Shown here piece by piece: positions 1-8,168 of a stretch of DNA of 64,000 nt. The stretch is taken from the NCBI GenBank assembly GCA_900470095.1, contig UBZM01000005.1:137583-201582 (forward strand), written 5' to 3'. Numbering within the stretch: position 1 is the stretch's first letter; each line of letters opens with the position of its first letter. This stretch comes from Hyphomicrobiales bacterium (lineage in GTDB: Bacteria; Pseudomonadota; Alphaproteobacteria; Rhizobiales; Beijerinckiaceae). Made by a program: the position numbers and the translations under genes. The notes under the pieces were generated by a model. The model had not been told where the DNA came from. It saw only the letters and a program-made list of their open reading frames with translations, and ran no database searches.

Positions 1-1
1 T

Positions 2-643
2 GCCGCGCCGCTTCAGGCCGCGCCCGAGATGTGCTCGCTCAACATGGGCTCGATGAACTTCGCGCTGCATCCGCTCGCCAAGCGCTACAGCAACTGGAAG
101 CATGGCTGGGAAGAGCCCTATCTCTCCGGCACCAAGGATTTCATCTTCCGTAACACATTCGCCGATATCGAGCGGATCTATAAGCTGCTCGGCGAGGGGC
201 ACGGCACCAAGTTCGAGCACGAATGCTATGATGTGGGCCATCTCTACAACCTCGCCCATTGCCTCGATCAGGGCTGGTTCAAGCCTCCGGTCTTCCTGCA
301 GCTGATCTTCGGGATTCTCGGCGGCATCGGTGCCGACATGGACAATCTGATGTTCATGAAGCGCACGGCCGACAAGCTCTTCGGCAAGGACTATCAGTGG
401 TCCGTCCTGGCCGCCGGCCGGCACCAGATGCCGTTCTGCACGCAGGCCGCGATGATGGGCGGCAATGTCCGGGTCGGCCTCGAGGACAGTCTGTTCATCG
501 GCCGCGGGCAGCTCGCCCGCAGCAATGCCGAACAGGTCGCCAAGATCCGGCGCATCGTCGAGGAACTCGGAATGGAGATCGCGACGCCGGCCGAAGCACG
601 CGCCACGCTCGGGTTGAAGGGCGGCGACCAGGTGAACTTCTGA
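2..643 (+). CDS. Beta-keto acid cleavage enzyme (BKACE/DUF849), 3' part
   Basis: The gene is cut by the window edge; the reading frame is open from base 2, so the start lies outside. The visible part is the C-terminal two thirds of a 3-keto-5-aminohexanoate cleavage family protein. Recognisable stretches are the SMNF segment, the FEHECYDVGHL strand, the GGIGAD loop and the late GNVRVGLEDS motif, which in this TIM-barrel family lies near the metal and substrate site. Family members condense a beta-keto acid with acetyl-CoA and split it into a CoA ester and acetoacetate. The substrate cannot be read from the fragment. The gene sits 8 bp before a lactonase-like gene and close to a binding-protein gene, so it probably belongs to a catabolic operon that starts upstream. 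Family assignment is firm; substrate is open. Confidence 0.9.
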   Translation, partial: AAPLQAAPEMCSLNMGSMNFALHPLAKRYSNWKHGWEEPYLSGTKDFIFRNTFADIERIYKLLGEGHGTKFEHECYDVGHLYNLAHCLDQGWFKPPVFLQLIFGILGGIGADMDNLMFMKRTADKLFGKDYQWSVLAAGRHQMPFCTQAAMMGGNVRVGLEDSLFIGRGQLARSNAEQVAKIRRIVEELGMEIATPAEARATLGLKGGDQVNF

Positions 644-651
644 GGCGCGCC

Positions 652-1692
652 ATGGCCGGAAAACCCAATCCGATCGACGGTTTCACGGTCGATCCCGCGG
701 CGATCGTCCATGTCGGCGAGGGCCTGCAGCGCCCTGAATGCATCCTGGCCGAGCGCGACGGCACGCTCTGGTCGGCCGATGCGCGCGGCGGGGTCGTGCG
801 CATCGCCCCGGACGGACGCCAGCAACTGATCGTGCAGCAGGCGAGCCGCGGCTTTGCCGAGGCCGGAAACGACGCGGACCGCTTCGTTGCCGGCACCTTG
901 CCGAACGGGCTCGCCTTCGCCCGCAATGGCGACATCCTGATCTCGAATTTCGGGACAGACCGGCTCGAGATCATGACCCGGGACGGCGAGACGCGCGTCC
1001 TCATCGACAACATCGATGGCGAGCCGATCGGCAAGGTCAATTTCGTGCTGCGCGACAGCCGGGATCGGATCTGGCTAACGATCTCGACCCGGACGAAGAA
1101 CTGGATGAAGGCGATGAGCTCCGCGATCCGGGACGGCTATGTCGCACTCTATGATGGCGGGCGCCTGCGTGTCGTCGCCGACGGTTTCCATTTCACCAAC
1201 GAGATCAGGCTCGATGCCGCCGAGGAGTGGCTCTATGTCGTCGAGACCTGCGGCCGCCGCGTGACGCGGCTGCGCGTCGGCCGGGATGGCAGCCTCTCGC
1301 AGCGCGAGACATTCGGCCCCAGCGATCACGGTGCCTTCATCGACGGCATCGCCTTCGACGCCCATGGCAATCTCTGGGGCACACATGTCATGACCGACCG
1401 CCTCTTCGCGATCACGCCCGACGGCGATCTGCGCATCCTGCTCGACGATGACCGCGGCAGCGAGCCTGGCAGGGCGCTCATGGCCGCGTTCGCCCGCGAC
1501 GAGGCGACGCCCGAGCTGATGCTCGCCTGTGGCGGCAGCATCGCCCCCTGGTTCGCCAGCATCACCTTCGGCGGCCCTGATCTGCGCACGGCCTATATCG
1601 GCAGCCTCCGGGGCACGCGCATCCCGGCCTTCCGGTCGCCTGTTGCCGGATTGCCGATGGCTCATTGGAACGGAAACGATCGACCCGCCTGA
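652..1692 (+). CDS. SMP-30/gluconolactonase-family protein
   Basis: This 346-residue protein has the repeated strand pattern of a six-bladed SMP-30/gluconolactonase propeller: an early RPECILAERDGTLWSAD-type blade, a GTLPNGLAF blade, an NFVLRDSRDRIW blade with the Asn expected near the metal, and a late HGNLWGTHV blade. The family hydrolyses sugar lactones or related cyclic esters with a divalent metal. The ATG at 652 was chosen because the reading frame upstream overlaps the preceding gene in a different frame and the intergenic gap is then only 8 bp. It is probably co-transcribed with the BKACE gene. The substrate is unknown; a lactone or a cyclic ester from the same pathway is an inference. 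No signal peptide is seen, so it is probably cytoplasmic. Confidence 0.85.
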   Translation: MAGKPNPIDGFTVDPAAIVHVGEGLQRPECILAERDGTLWSADARGGVVRIAPDGRQQLIVQQASRGFAEAGNDADRFVAGTLPNGLAFARNGDILISNFGTDRLEIMTRDGETRVLIDNIDGEPIGKVNFVLRDSRDRIWLTISTRTKNWMKAMSSAIRDGYVALYDGGRLRVVADGFHFTNEIRLDAAEEWLYVVETCGRRVTRLRVGRDGSLSQRETFGPSDHGAFIDGIAFDAHGNLWGTHVMTDRLFAITPDGDLRILLDDDRGSEPGRALMAAFARDEATPELMLACGGSIAPWFASITFGGPDLRTAYIGSLRGTRIPAFRSPVAGLPMAHWNGNDRPA

Positions 1693-1718
1693 CGGTCGAC
1701 GGAATGGGAGGATTGGGA

Positions 1719-2930
1719 ATGCGGATCAAGTTCGTAGCAGCGACGGTCGCGCTGGCGCTCGGCTGGCCGGGTCTCGCGGCCAAGGCAGAGGTCTCCGACG
1801 GAGTGGTCAAGATCGGCGTCCTCACCGACATGTCCGGCGTCTATTCCGACATCACCGGCAAGGGATCGGTGCTGGCGACCCGGATGGCGATCGAGGATTG
1901 CCTTGCGGCCGAATGCGCCGGCATGACAATCGAAACCGTCTCGGCCGATCATCAGAACAAGGCCGATGTCGCCTCCGTGATCGCGCGCGAATGGATCGAC
2001 CAGCAGAAGGTCGATGTCCTCGCCGACATGTCCAACGCCTCGCTCCAGCTCGCCTTGCCTCCGCTGCTGAAGGAGAAGAACCGGGTCGGCCTGTTTCCGG
2101 GCGGCACCGCGCGGCTGACGGGCGATGCCTGCCAGCCCGATCACATCGTGCAATGGATGTGGGACACCTATGTCCAGGTCTCCGGGGTCGCGAATGCGCT
2201 GACGAAGCCGGGCTCGAAATGGTACCTCGTGACCGCGAATTACGCGCTGGGACACCAGCTCGAAGCCGATACCAAGACCTTGGTGACGGCCAAGGGCGGG
2301 AGCTATCTCGGTTCGGTCCGGCATGCCTTTCCCGCAACCGAGCTGTCGTCGCAGTTGCTGACCGCGCAAGGGTCGGGCGCCGATATCATCGCGCTGGCCA
2401 ATGCCGGCGGCGATACGATCGCCGGCATCAAGACGGCGCGTGATTTCGGCGTCGGGCAGGGCGCCCAGAAACTGGTCGCCTTCTTCATGACCGTGATGGA
2501 TGTGAAGGGCGTCGGCCTCCCGGGCGCGCAGGGCACCGTGCTGACCGAGGGGTTCTACTGGAACCTGGACGATCGGACGCGCGCCTTCTCCGAGCGCTTC
2601 AAGGCGAAGAACGGCACCGTTCCCTCGGCCATCCATGCCGGCATCTATTCGGCGGTCCGGCACTATCTCAAGGCGGTCGCAGCCGCAAAATCGGACGACG
2701 CCGGGACGGTCATCGCCAAGATGCGCGAGATCCCGATCGAGGACGATGTGGTGCGCAACGCGAAGCTGCGCGAGGACGGACGCATGGTCCATGACTTCTA
2801 CGTCTTCCAAGTCAAGAAGCCGCAGGAGTCGAAGGGCGACTGGGACTTCTACAACCTCATTGCGACCATCCCCGGAGACCAGGCTTTCCGCTCGCTCGCC
2901 GACGGCGCCTGCCCAGCCCTCAAGAAATAG
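1719..2930 (+). CDS. ABC transporter substrate-binding protein, branched-chain amino-acid type
   Basis: A 403-residue periplasmic type-1 binding protein (Peripla_BP_6/LivJ-like). A signal peptide occupies about residues 1-23 (basic MRIK, hydrophobic core, cleavage after AKA). The mature protein opens with the VVKIGVLTDMSG strand typical of the family, followed by a SNASLQLALPPLLKEK segment and a GGDT segment in the second lobe. The ATG at 1719 has a GGGAGG ribosome site 7 bp upstream; an in-frame start at 1665 would overlap the previous gene and lack a signal sequence. No permease or ATPase gene follows, so the protein either works with a transporter elsewhere or its partners lie upstream of the window. 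A hairpin follows the stop, suggesting the operon ends here. Confidence 0.88.
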   Translation: MRIKFVAATVALALGWPGLAAKAEVSDGVVKIGVLTDMSGVYSDITGKGSVLATRMAIEDCLAAECAGMTIETVSADHQNKADVASVIAREWIDQQKVDVLADMSNASLQLALPPLLKEKNRVGLFPGGTARLTGDACQPDHIVQWMWDTYVQVSGVANALTKPGSKWYLVTANYALGHQLEADTKTLVTAKGGSYLGSVRHAFPATELSSQLLTAQGSGADIIALANAGGDTIAGIKTARDFGVGQGAQKLVAFFMTVMDVKGVGLPGAQGTVLTEGFYWNLDDRTRAFSERFKAKNGTVPSAIHAGIYSAVRHYLKAVAAAKSDDAGTVIAKMREIPIEDDVVRNAKLREDGRMVHDFYVFQVKKPQESKGDWDFYNLIATIPGDQAFRSLADGACPALKK

Positions 2931-2947
2931 AGGGCAGCCGACGGTCT

Positions 2948-2976
2948 GGGGCCGGGGGCGTCAATTCCCTGGCCCC
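2948..2976 (+). terminator. Candidate terminator hairpin
   Basis: A GGGGCC / GGCCCC stem, extended by GGG/CCC, lies 17 bp after the stop of the binding-protein gene. There is no T-tract, so it may act only as a mRNA-stabilising stem-loop. It fits the end of the first operon. Confidence 0.4.
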
Positions 2977-3115
2977 GAAGGCCCGCAGTCGATGAGGCCG
3001 ACGCGTCTGCTCGTGCGGTGGGGTGCCGAAAATGATGATGCGACTATCCGGCGATATCCCCTCGCCAAAATGCTGACCTTAGGGCAGTCTCTCGCTCTGG
3101 CGGGTGGGGGCTGGC

Positions 3116-4567
3116 ATGGAAGAGACATTGTTCGTGTCGGCGTGTCCGACAGGTTTCATTCACGACAGCGTTGAGGGCAAGCAGAAGAAACAGCTCCTGT
3201 GGGGCGATTTCGTCCGCCTCAAAGGGCCGGAGATCGGCGGCTGGGTACCGGTCTCGTCCCGCGGGGAAACCGGCTGGATGAGGCGGAACGATCTCTCCAG
3301 CGAGCGCCTGCTGGAGATCGTCTTCGTCGACATTGGTCAGGGCGACGGCGCCCTTGTCATCACACCGGATGACAAGCACCTCCTGGTGGACGCAGGTGAA
3401 GCCGACAATCTGTATCGCTTCCTGCGCTGGCGTTACGGCAAGTTCGAGAAACCTGTCACCTTCTCGGCCGCGGTCGTCAGCCATCCCGATCAGGACCACT
3501 ACAAGGGCTTCAGCGCGATCTTCGCCGATCCCAACATCCACTTTAATGCGCTGTACCACAACGGTCTCGTGGAGCGGGCGGGCGATGACCCGCTCGGCCC
3601 TCGTGTGGACGGCTACGTGACCGATGTCGTGCAGACCCGGGGCGCGCTCGCCGCCCTGCTGGCGGATCCGATGCGGCGTGGCAAAGGGCAGTATCCCAAT
3701 ATGCTGCACGACGTGCTGATGTCCGGTCGCCTGAACAACGCTGCAGCCGTTTCACAGAGTGATCGCCACCTTCCTGGCTTCGCCCCCGGAGACAATCCCT
3801 CTAGCATTGCGATCGAAGTCCTGGCGCCGGTTCTTGATCAGTCCACGCCTTCACCGCGCCTTCCCTGGTTCGGCAGTGCAGGCAAGACCAAGAACGGTCA
3901 TTCCGTGGTGCTGAGAATCGTTCATGGCAATGTCGCGATCCTGCTTGGTGGGGACCTCAACATCCCGGCAGAGCATCGCCTGCTGAGCCACTACACAGGT
4001 TACGCGATGCCTCCGGCGGAGGCCGACCGATCGGCGGTCATCGAAGGTGCTCGAAAGGTCTTCCGGTCGGATGTCGCCAAGGCATGCCACCACGGTAGCG
4101 CCGATTTCTCAGACCTGTTCCTTCAGGCGGTCGATCCCTTGGTGACGGTGATTTCCAGCGGCGACGACGAACCGCATGCCCATCCGCGCGCCGATGCGTT
4201 GGGAGCCGTGGGGCGCTGGGGGCGAGGATCCCGGCCCCTGGTGTTCTCGACCGAGCTTGCGCGCTCGGCCAAGGAATTGATCAAGCAGCCCTATGTGTTT
4301 CGCAAACAGCTCGACGCGGCGCATGCCGCCTTGAACGCCGCGAAGACGGATGCGGAAAGGAAGCGCGCCAAGAAGGCGCTCGACAAGCTCTATGAGAAGA
4401 TCGAGCGGAGCGTGGCCGTCTATGGAGCGATCAACCTTCGTTCCGATGGCCGGCGGATCGTCATGGCGCAAAAGGTGGAGCGTCCCACGCGCGTCACCGG
4501 CCAATGGGATGTGTATCTCCTCGAGCCGGACGCAGCCGGCGTGCTCCGCTATCGAAGCAAGCACTGA
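3116..4567 (+). CDS. SH3-like/ComEC-type metallo-beta-lactamase fold hydrolase
   Basis: About 483 residues. Residues 10-62 look like a small SH3-type domain (WGDFVRLKG, GWVPVSS, GWMRRNDL). From residue 66 a ComEC/Rec2-type metallo-beta-lactamase domain follows: VFVDIGQGDGALV, the metal-binding SHPDQDH at 122-128, GGDLN near 278, CHHGS near 324, and SSGDDEPHAHP near 350. These are the hallmark elements of the family, so metal binding should be intact. A charged helical stretch (about 400-440) is rich in Ala, Lys and Glu. The ATG at 3116 follows a G-rich ribosome site; a GTG at 3104 is an alternative. There are no membrane segments and no signal peptide, so this is not a competence channel. The next gene encodes a lipoprotein 41 bp downstream, probably the same transcript. 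Similar stand-alone proteins are of unknown function, and some occur in conflict-type loci. Confidence 0.8.
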   Translation: MEETLFVSACPTGFIHDSVEGKQKKQLLWGDFVRLKGPEIGGWVPVSSRGETGWMRRNDLSSERLLEIVFVDIGQGDGALVITPDDKHLLVDAGEADNLYRFLRWRYGKFEKPVTFSAAVVSHPDQDHYKGFSAIFADPNIHFNALYHNGLVERAGDDPLGPRVDGYVTDVVQTRGALAALLADPMRRGKGQYPNMLHDVLMSGRLNNAAAVSQSDRHLPGFAPGDNPSSIAIEVLAPVLDQSTPSPRLPWFGSAGKTKNGHSVVLRIVHGNVAILLGGDLNIPAEHRLLSHYTGYAMPPAEADRSAVIEGARKVFRSDVAKACHHGSADFSDLFLQAVDPLVTVISSGDDEPHAHPRADALGAVGRWGRGSRPLVFSTELARSAKELIKQPYVFRKQLDAAHAALNAAKTDAERKRAKKALDKLYEKIERSVAVYGAINLRSDGRRIVMAQKVERPTRVTGQWDVYLLEPDAAGVLRYRSKH

Positions 4568-4608
4568 CCGCCGATGCGCCCCGAAACTCCGACCAGCGAG
4601 CAGGAAAC

Positions 4609-5241
4609 ATGTCTCAGCGGTTCCCGGTCGCCGCTCTCGCCATAGCCGGCGCGATGGGCCTCAGCGGGTGCGCACTCGCGCCCAGCCGCGTTGAGCCCAT
4701 CTCCGCCGAGGAAATCGGCCTGGTGCTCATCGAGGCCAAACGGCAGATCGGGGTCTACCAGTTTGCAGCGCAGAGGCTGGCCCCCGGGGTCCCGAGCGAC
4801 CGGGACCTTGCCAGGCAATTCGAGAAGCAGCGCTTCGTGTGCGGAAACGGCAGCATCAACTACGAAGTCACAAGTGTTACGCTCGGCCTGACAACGCAGC
4901 TCACGCAAAGCAATTCGCTCATCGTCCAGGGCTCCGCTCCGATCCAGCTTGCAACGGTCGGCGGCAGGTTCTCTGCCGCCCTGACTCGGGACAATTCGCA
5001 GGAGCTGAAATATCGGCTCTATCCCGTGAACGAGCGGGTGCTGACCGAGGCGGATGTCGAACTTGGGAAGGACGCGCCGATCGCCGCCGTTCTCCTGAAC
5101 CTTCGCGACGCCTCGATCGTCAGCGCGCATTCCAAGGGAGCCTGCTTCAGGAATTTCGTTCCCGGGAAACCCGATGCCGATCCCAACACGTACAAGCTGG
5201 CGCTACGGGTAGTGAAGGCCGTTCAGGCTCGATCTCCATAG
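4609..5241 (+). CDS. Predicted lipoprotein, probably frameshifted before its C-terminal part
   Basis: Residues 1-20 form a lipoprotein signal with an LSGC lipobox (Cys about residue 20). Residues 29-60 are helical (EIGLVLIEAKRQIG). From about 80 the chain turns into beta-rich stretches of the kind seen in trypco2-like modules (INYEVTSVTLGLTTQL). In this frame translation stops at 5241 after VVKAVQARSP. The other forward frame right there continues with the beta-rich GSISIGLAPIEFSAGG and runs to 5501, which looks like the natural continuation of the same protein. The ATG at 4609 has an AGGA site 5 bp upstream. It follows the MBL gene by 41 bp, so the two are likely co-expressed. Function unknown; an outer-membrane or inner-membrane anchored partner of the MBL protein is an inference. 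Confidence 0.7.
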   Translation: MSQRFPVAALAIAGAMGLSGCALAPSRVEPISAEEIGLVLIEAKRQIGVYQFAAQRLAPGVPSDRDLARQFEKQRFVCGNGSINYEVTSVTLGLTTQLTQSNSLIVQGSAPIQLATVGGRFSAALTRDNSQELKYRLYPVNERVLTEADVELGKDAPIAAVLLNLRDASIVSAHSKGACFRNFVPGKPDADPNTYKLALRVVKAVQARSP

Positions 5242-5501
5242 GCTTGGCGCCGATTGAATTTTCGGCGGGTGGCGAAAGCAGCAGCGTGACCGGCAATTCC
5301 CTGACCGTCACCTTCAGCCAGGTCGTTCGCTCCGGAAAACCAACTGACGGGGTCGGCATCAGCAGGAGGAAGATTGTCAGGGTGCAAACCAGCCCGTCCG
5401 GGACGGAGCCCTTTATTGCTCCTTCCCCGCTGCCCGCCCCGGGCGTGTGCCCAGGCGGCAATTGCCTCGGCATCCAGGGCGCGAGGCCTCAGAGCGAATA
5501 G
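5223..5501 (+). pseudogene. Out-of-frame C-terminal part of the lipoprotein
   Basis: In the frame one base back from the upstream lipoprotein, translation gives a beta-rich stretch (GSISIGLAPIEFSAGG, then GNSLTVTFSQVV), a Pro/Ser-rich linker, and a Cys-containing tail with CPGGNCLGIQG before a TAG at 5499-5501. One additional G near 5228, within GTTCAGGCTCG, would fuse the two parts as VVKAVQ-GSISIGL. This may be a genuine one-base deletion, a sequencing error, or a programmed shift. The same tail with its stop codon in the same register recurs at 6930-6990, which supports this stretch having been coding. Confidence 0.55.
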
Positions 5502-5507
5502 GGCTCG
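5441..5507 (+). repeat. 67-bp repeat, copy A (3' end of the lipoprotein gene)
   Basis: The first 40 bases match copy B at 6930-6996 with four mismatches, and the similarity continues more weakly to the end with no length difference. Translated, copy A gives GVCPGGNCLGIQG and copy B GVCPGRTCVGIQG, with stop codons at the same offset. This is best read as the 3' end of a gene family rather than a selfish element. The 220 bp from here to the ubiA stop hold nothing else recognisable. Confidence 0.7.
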
Positions 5508-5721
5508 CCTCGGTAGGGAGGGCAACATGTTCTCATGGACCCGGCGATTCTCGGGTCGGAGGCAGGAGCTGCATGCCCCCTTGACGCACGGTTGACGGGT
5601 GCTCGTACGGCGAGCTCGGCGGCTGGGATGGGTGGGTAGGCCGTCTTTCAGTTTGTCGCACACGCCAGTCGGGAAATTCGGACTTGTGCGAACAAGTTTC
5701 GCGACAGACTGCGCCGGCGTT

Positions 5722-6636
5722 TCACATCGTCCCCAGGAAGGCCGCGCCTGCCAGCAGCGCCCCGGTCAGGATATTCGCCAGGAACAGACCGAAATTCACG
5801 TCCGGGCGGGCAAGGTCTATCCGCGAGGTCTGCCAGGCCAGGTGCGCGGCGATCACCAGCATTCCGATGGCATAGAGCGGCGACATGCCGAGCAGCCAGC
5901 CACCAAGCGACCATGCTGCAAGCGTCAGCGCATAGAACAGCCCAACCCAGGCCTTGCCGTGCCGGCCGAACAGGATCGCCGTCGATTTCAGGCCGAGGCG
6001 GCTATCGTCCTTCACGTCGACATAGGCATAGACGGTATCGTAGCCGATCTGCCAGGCGATGGCCCCGGCCCACATCAGCACCGCGCCGGGCGGGATATGC
6101 CCTGCGACCTCGGCCCATGCCATGAGTATCCCCCAATTGAAGGCCGCGCCCAGGACGGCCTGCGGCCAATGGGTGAAGCGCTTGCAAAGCGGGTAGATGA
6201 ACACGAGCGGGAGAACGCATACCGCGACAAGGGCTGTGTATGGGGCGAGGACAAGCAGCAGCGCAGCCGCCAGCGCTAGCTGCACGCCCAGAAAGACAAA
6301 GGCTTGTCGCGTGCCGATCTGCCCGCTTGCCAACGGCCTGAAGCGGGTTCGCTCGACATGGCCGTCAAAGTTCCGATCGGCGATATCGTTGACCGTGGAG
6401 CCGGCGCTTCGCATCAGCAACGCACCGAGAGAGAAGATGGCCAGGAGCCCAAGGTCGGGAACGCCATGGGAGGCCTGGATCAGGGCGGCCCAGCAGGGGA
6501 ACAGCGTGAGCCATATGCCCACGGGGCGATCAAGCCGCGCCAGCCGCGTATAGGGTCGCCATGCGAGCGGCAATCGGCGGTCGACCCAATCGCCCTGATG
6601 GATGTCGCTGAGGTCCGGGCGGCTTGCCGTCGTCAT
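5722..6636 (-). CDS. ubiA: 4-hydroxybenzoate polyprenyltransferase
   Basis: A 304-residue polytopic membrane protein with both Asp-rich signatures of the UbiA superfamily. The first is N83-D-x2-D-x3-D91 followed by GHVERTR and RPLASG, and the second is YDTVYAYVDVKDD about residue 195. The spacing and the RPLASG box are typical of UbiA rather than of chlorophyll or heme A prenyltransferases. It transfers the polyprenyl tail to 4-hydroxybenzoate in ubiquinone synthesis at the inner membrane. The first 25 residues are hydrophilic, as usual. The ATG at 6636 is the first good start. The gene stands alone: no other ubi gene is near, which is common in this order. Confidence 0.95.
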   Translation of the reverse strand: MTTASRPDLSDIHQGDWVDRRLPLAWRPYTRLARLDRPVGIWLTLFPCWAALIQASHGVPDLGLLAIFSLGALLMRSAGSTVNDIADRNFDGHVERTRFRPLASGQIGTRQAFVFLGVQLALAAALLLVLAPYTALVAVCVLPLVFIYPLCKRFTHWPQAVLGAAFNWGILMAWAEVAGHIPPGAVLMWAGAIAWQIGYDTVYAYVDVKDDSRLGLKSTAILFGRHGKAWVGLFYALTLAAWSLGGWLLGMSPLYAIGMLVIAAHLAWQTSRIDLARPDVNFGLFLANILTGALLAGAAFLGTM

Positions 6637-7100
6637 GGCCTGATCTGAGTTCCTGTCGCGAAACGTCTGCTGAAGGCGACAGTCTTGTCCGCGATTCTCG
6701 CACCATCGCAGAATGGAATTTGTGCGCCAAGGATCGAAGCCGGCAACGGGGCGATCATGTTGAAGACGTCACTGTTGCTGCACTCTGACACCGTCCGGTT
6801 TTGGGCGACCCGACGAGCATTCCGACAGCGGGGCCAAAACGAGTGCGCAGTGCGAGCGCCGAGTGATCGCCAGCGTCAGACATCCTCTGAACTGTCCGCT
6901 CTCGACCATGGTGCCGCGGCGCGGCCTGCGGGCGTGTGCCCAGGCCGCACTTGCGTCGGTATCCAGGGCAGAACGGGAGAGAGCCGATGAGGCTCGGCTC
7001 GGAACGGCTCAAACGACAGGCCGGTCGCGATGTGATGTCGCGAAGCAGCCGGAGGTCGGGCAGTTGCGATACGATCGACATCGGCGCTGCAGCAGCCAGC
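6637..7100. other. Intergenic stretch with a decayed gene end
   Basis: This 464-bp stretch between ubiA and the NTF2-like gene holds no intact gene. It carries copy B of the lipoprotein 3'-end repeat (6930-6996). The bases before copy B do not match those before copy A, so only the tail of the former gene is left. The 5' part probably holds the ubiA promoter, but I see no clear -35/-10 pair. Confidence 0.5.
6930..6996 (+). repeat. 67-bp repeat, copy B (relic of a gene 3' end)
   Basis: Second copy of the unit described at 5441-5507, with four mismatches in the first 40 bases. The frame GVCPGRTCVGIQG ends at a TGA (6988-6990) at exactly the same offset as the TAG in copy A. Differences fall at interchangeable codons (Leu/Val, Asn/Thr), as expected for a former coding sequence. 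Confidence 0.7.
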
Positions 7101-7466
7101 TCAAGGCAGCTCATCGAAGAAGAGGTAGATCGCGGCGATCTTGCCGTCCCGAACGATGGCGAAATCGGTTCCTGCATAGGCGGGCGGCTTGCCGGGGCTG
7201 CCCGACAGCCATCGGACCCGGCCGCCATCGCCAATAACCTCAGGCTGGGCGAGCGGCTGATAGCGGAAGTCGGGGTGAGTAGCCTTGATCGCGCCCGCGA
7301 TCCTGTCGATCTCGTCGCGGCCGCGGTGAATCCCGCTATTGGGATCGTAGAACACGGCGTCTTCGTGGAAGATCTCGTCGATCGCGACGCGTCGGCGCGC
7401 CGGGTCAATCTCGCCGAACACGTCGTGGAGATTGCGAAGCAGCAAGGTCGATACGGTCTGGGACAT
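7101..7466 (-). CDS. SnoaL-like/NTF2-fold protein
   Basis: A 121-residue protein with the cone-shaped NTF2-like pattern: an N-terminal helix, the FHEDAVFYDPNSGIHRGRDEI segment typical of SnoaL-like polyketide cyclase relatives, then a beta-rich half ending in FAIVRDGKIAAIYLFFD. Members act as isomerases, hydrolases or simply ligand-binding proteins, so no reaction can be named. The ATG at 7466 is preceded by a GGAG site. The DoxX gene lies 164 bp upstream on the same strand, so the two could form a short unit, although the gap is large enough for a separate promoter. Confidence 0.8.
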   Translation of the reverse strand: MSQTVSTLLLRNLHDVFGEIDPARRRVAIDEIFHEDAVFYDPNSGIHRGRDEIDRIAGAIKATHPDFRYQPLAQPEVIGDGGRVRWLSGSPGKPPAYAGTDFAIVRDGKIAAIYLFFDELP

Positions 7467-7630
7467 GGTTTTTCTCCGGTCGGTGTCGCCTGCGGCCCCG
7501 GGACGTTCCCGGCCCGCAACGGCTCTGCGGCGGAAAGGCTCGTCGCGCGGCGTGTCCGAAGCGGGCTATCGGCGGACGGACCTGCCGGCCGCAGCCGCCG
7601 AAGCTGGACGGGAACGCCGCGGCGAATGAG

Positions 7631-8053
7631 TCAGGCGGCGATTGCGGAATCGGCCTGCAATTCGCCGGTCCTGCGCCAATTGTCGAGGCTGAGCGCACCG
7701 GCGCCGAAGGCCGCGATCTGCAGAAGCCCACCCGCCATCATCACGTTCTTGAGAAAGTGGATCATCTGGTTCTGGTCGGCGAAATTGGCGTGAAACGACA
7801 GCGCCGTTGCCAGCGAGAACAGGGCGAGGGCGCCGGCCACGGAGCGGGCGCGGTAGCCGGCGATGAGAAGCAGGCCGCCGCCGAGCTCGGCTGCGACAGC
7901 TATGGCAAAAGCCAGTGGGGGAAAGGGCAGGCCGGCAGCGCCGATCATTCCGGTCGTCGCGCCATAAGCCCCGAGCTTGCTCAGGCCGCTCATCGCGAAG
8001 GGAAGGCCGATCATCAGCCGGCCAAGAAAGGGAAGATAACGGGTCGTGAACAT
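7631..8053 (-). CDS. DoxX-family membrane protein
   Basis: A 140-residue protein with four predicted membrane segments. The N-terminal part reads LGRLMIGLPFAMSGLSKLG, the classic start of DoxX/DoxD-like proteins, followed by AELGGGLLLIAGY and a third and fourth helix around FHANFADQNQMIHFLKN. The FHANF...Q..HFLKN segment is typical of the branch found in alphaproteobacteria, often near LysR regulators and redox enzymes. The biochemical role of this branch is not established; links to oxidative stress and to quinone redox exist for some members. The ATG at 8053 faces a divergent LysR gene with a palindromic operator between them, so LysR control is likely. Confidence 0.88.
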   Translation of the reverse strand: MFTTRYLPFLGRLMIGLPFAMSGLSKLGAYGATTGMIGAAGLPFPPLAFAIAVAAELGGGLLLIAGYRARSVAGALALFSLATALSFHANFADQNQMIHFLKNVMMAGGLLQIAAFGAGALSLDNWRRTGELQADSAIAA

Positions 8054-8136
8054 CGAAAGCCTCCTTTGACGTGGATCTCCGCATCGCGTTGCGGGCTGGG
8101 CGTATGATGTTGTGCCGACGACACTTTCGAAATAGA

Positions 8137-8156
8137 AATGATGGAAATCTATCATT
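8137..8156. promoter_or_regulatory. Palindromic operator candidate between doxX-like and LysR genes
   Basis: The 20 bases form a dyad with arms AATGAT and ATCATT around a GGAAATCT core, almost perfectly symmetric. It lies 13 bp upstream of the LysR start codon and 84 bp from the DoxX start. Its AT-rich arms and position fit a LysR autoregulatory and target site. Not verified. Confidence 0.5.
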
Positions 8157-8168
8157 GCAGGATTGTCG

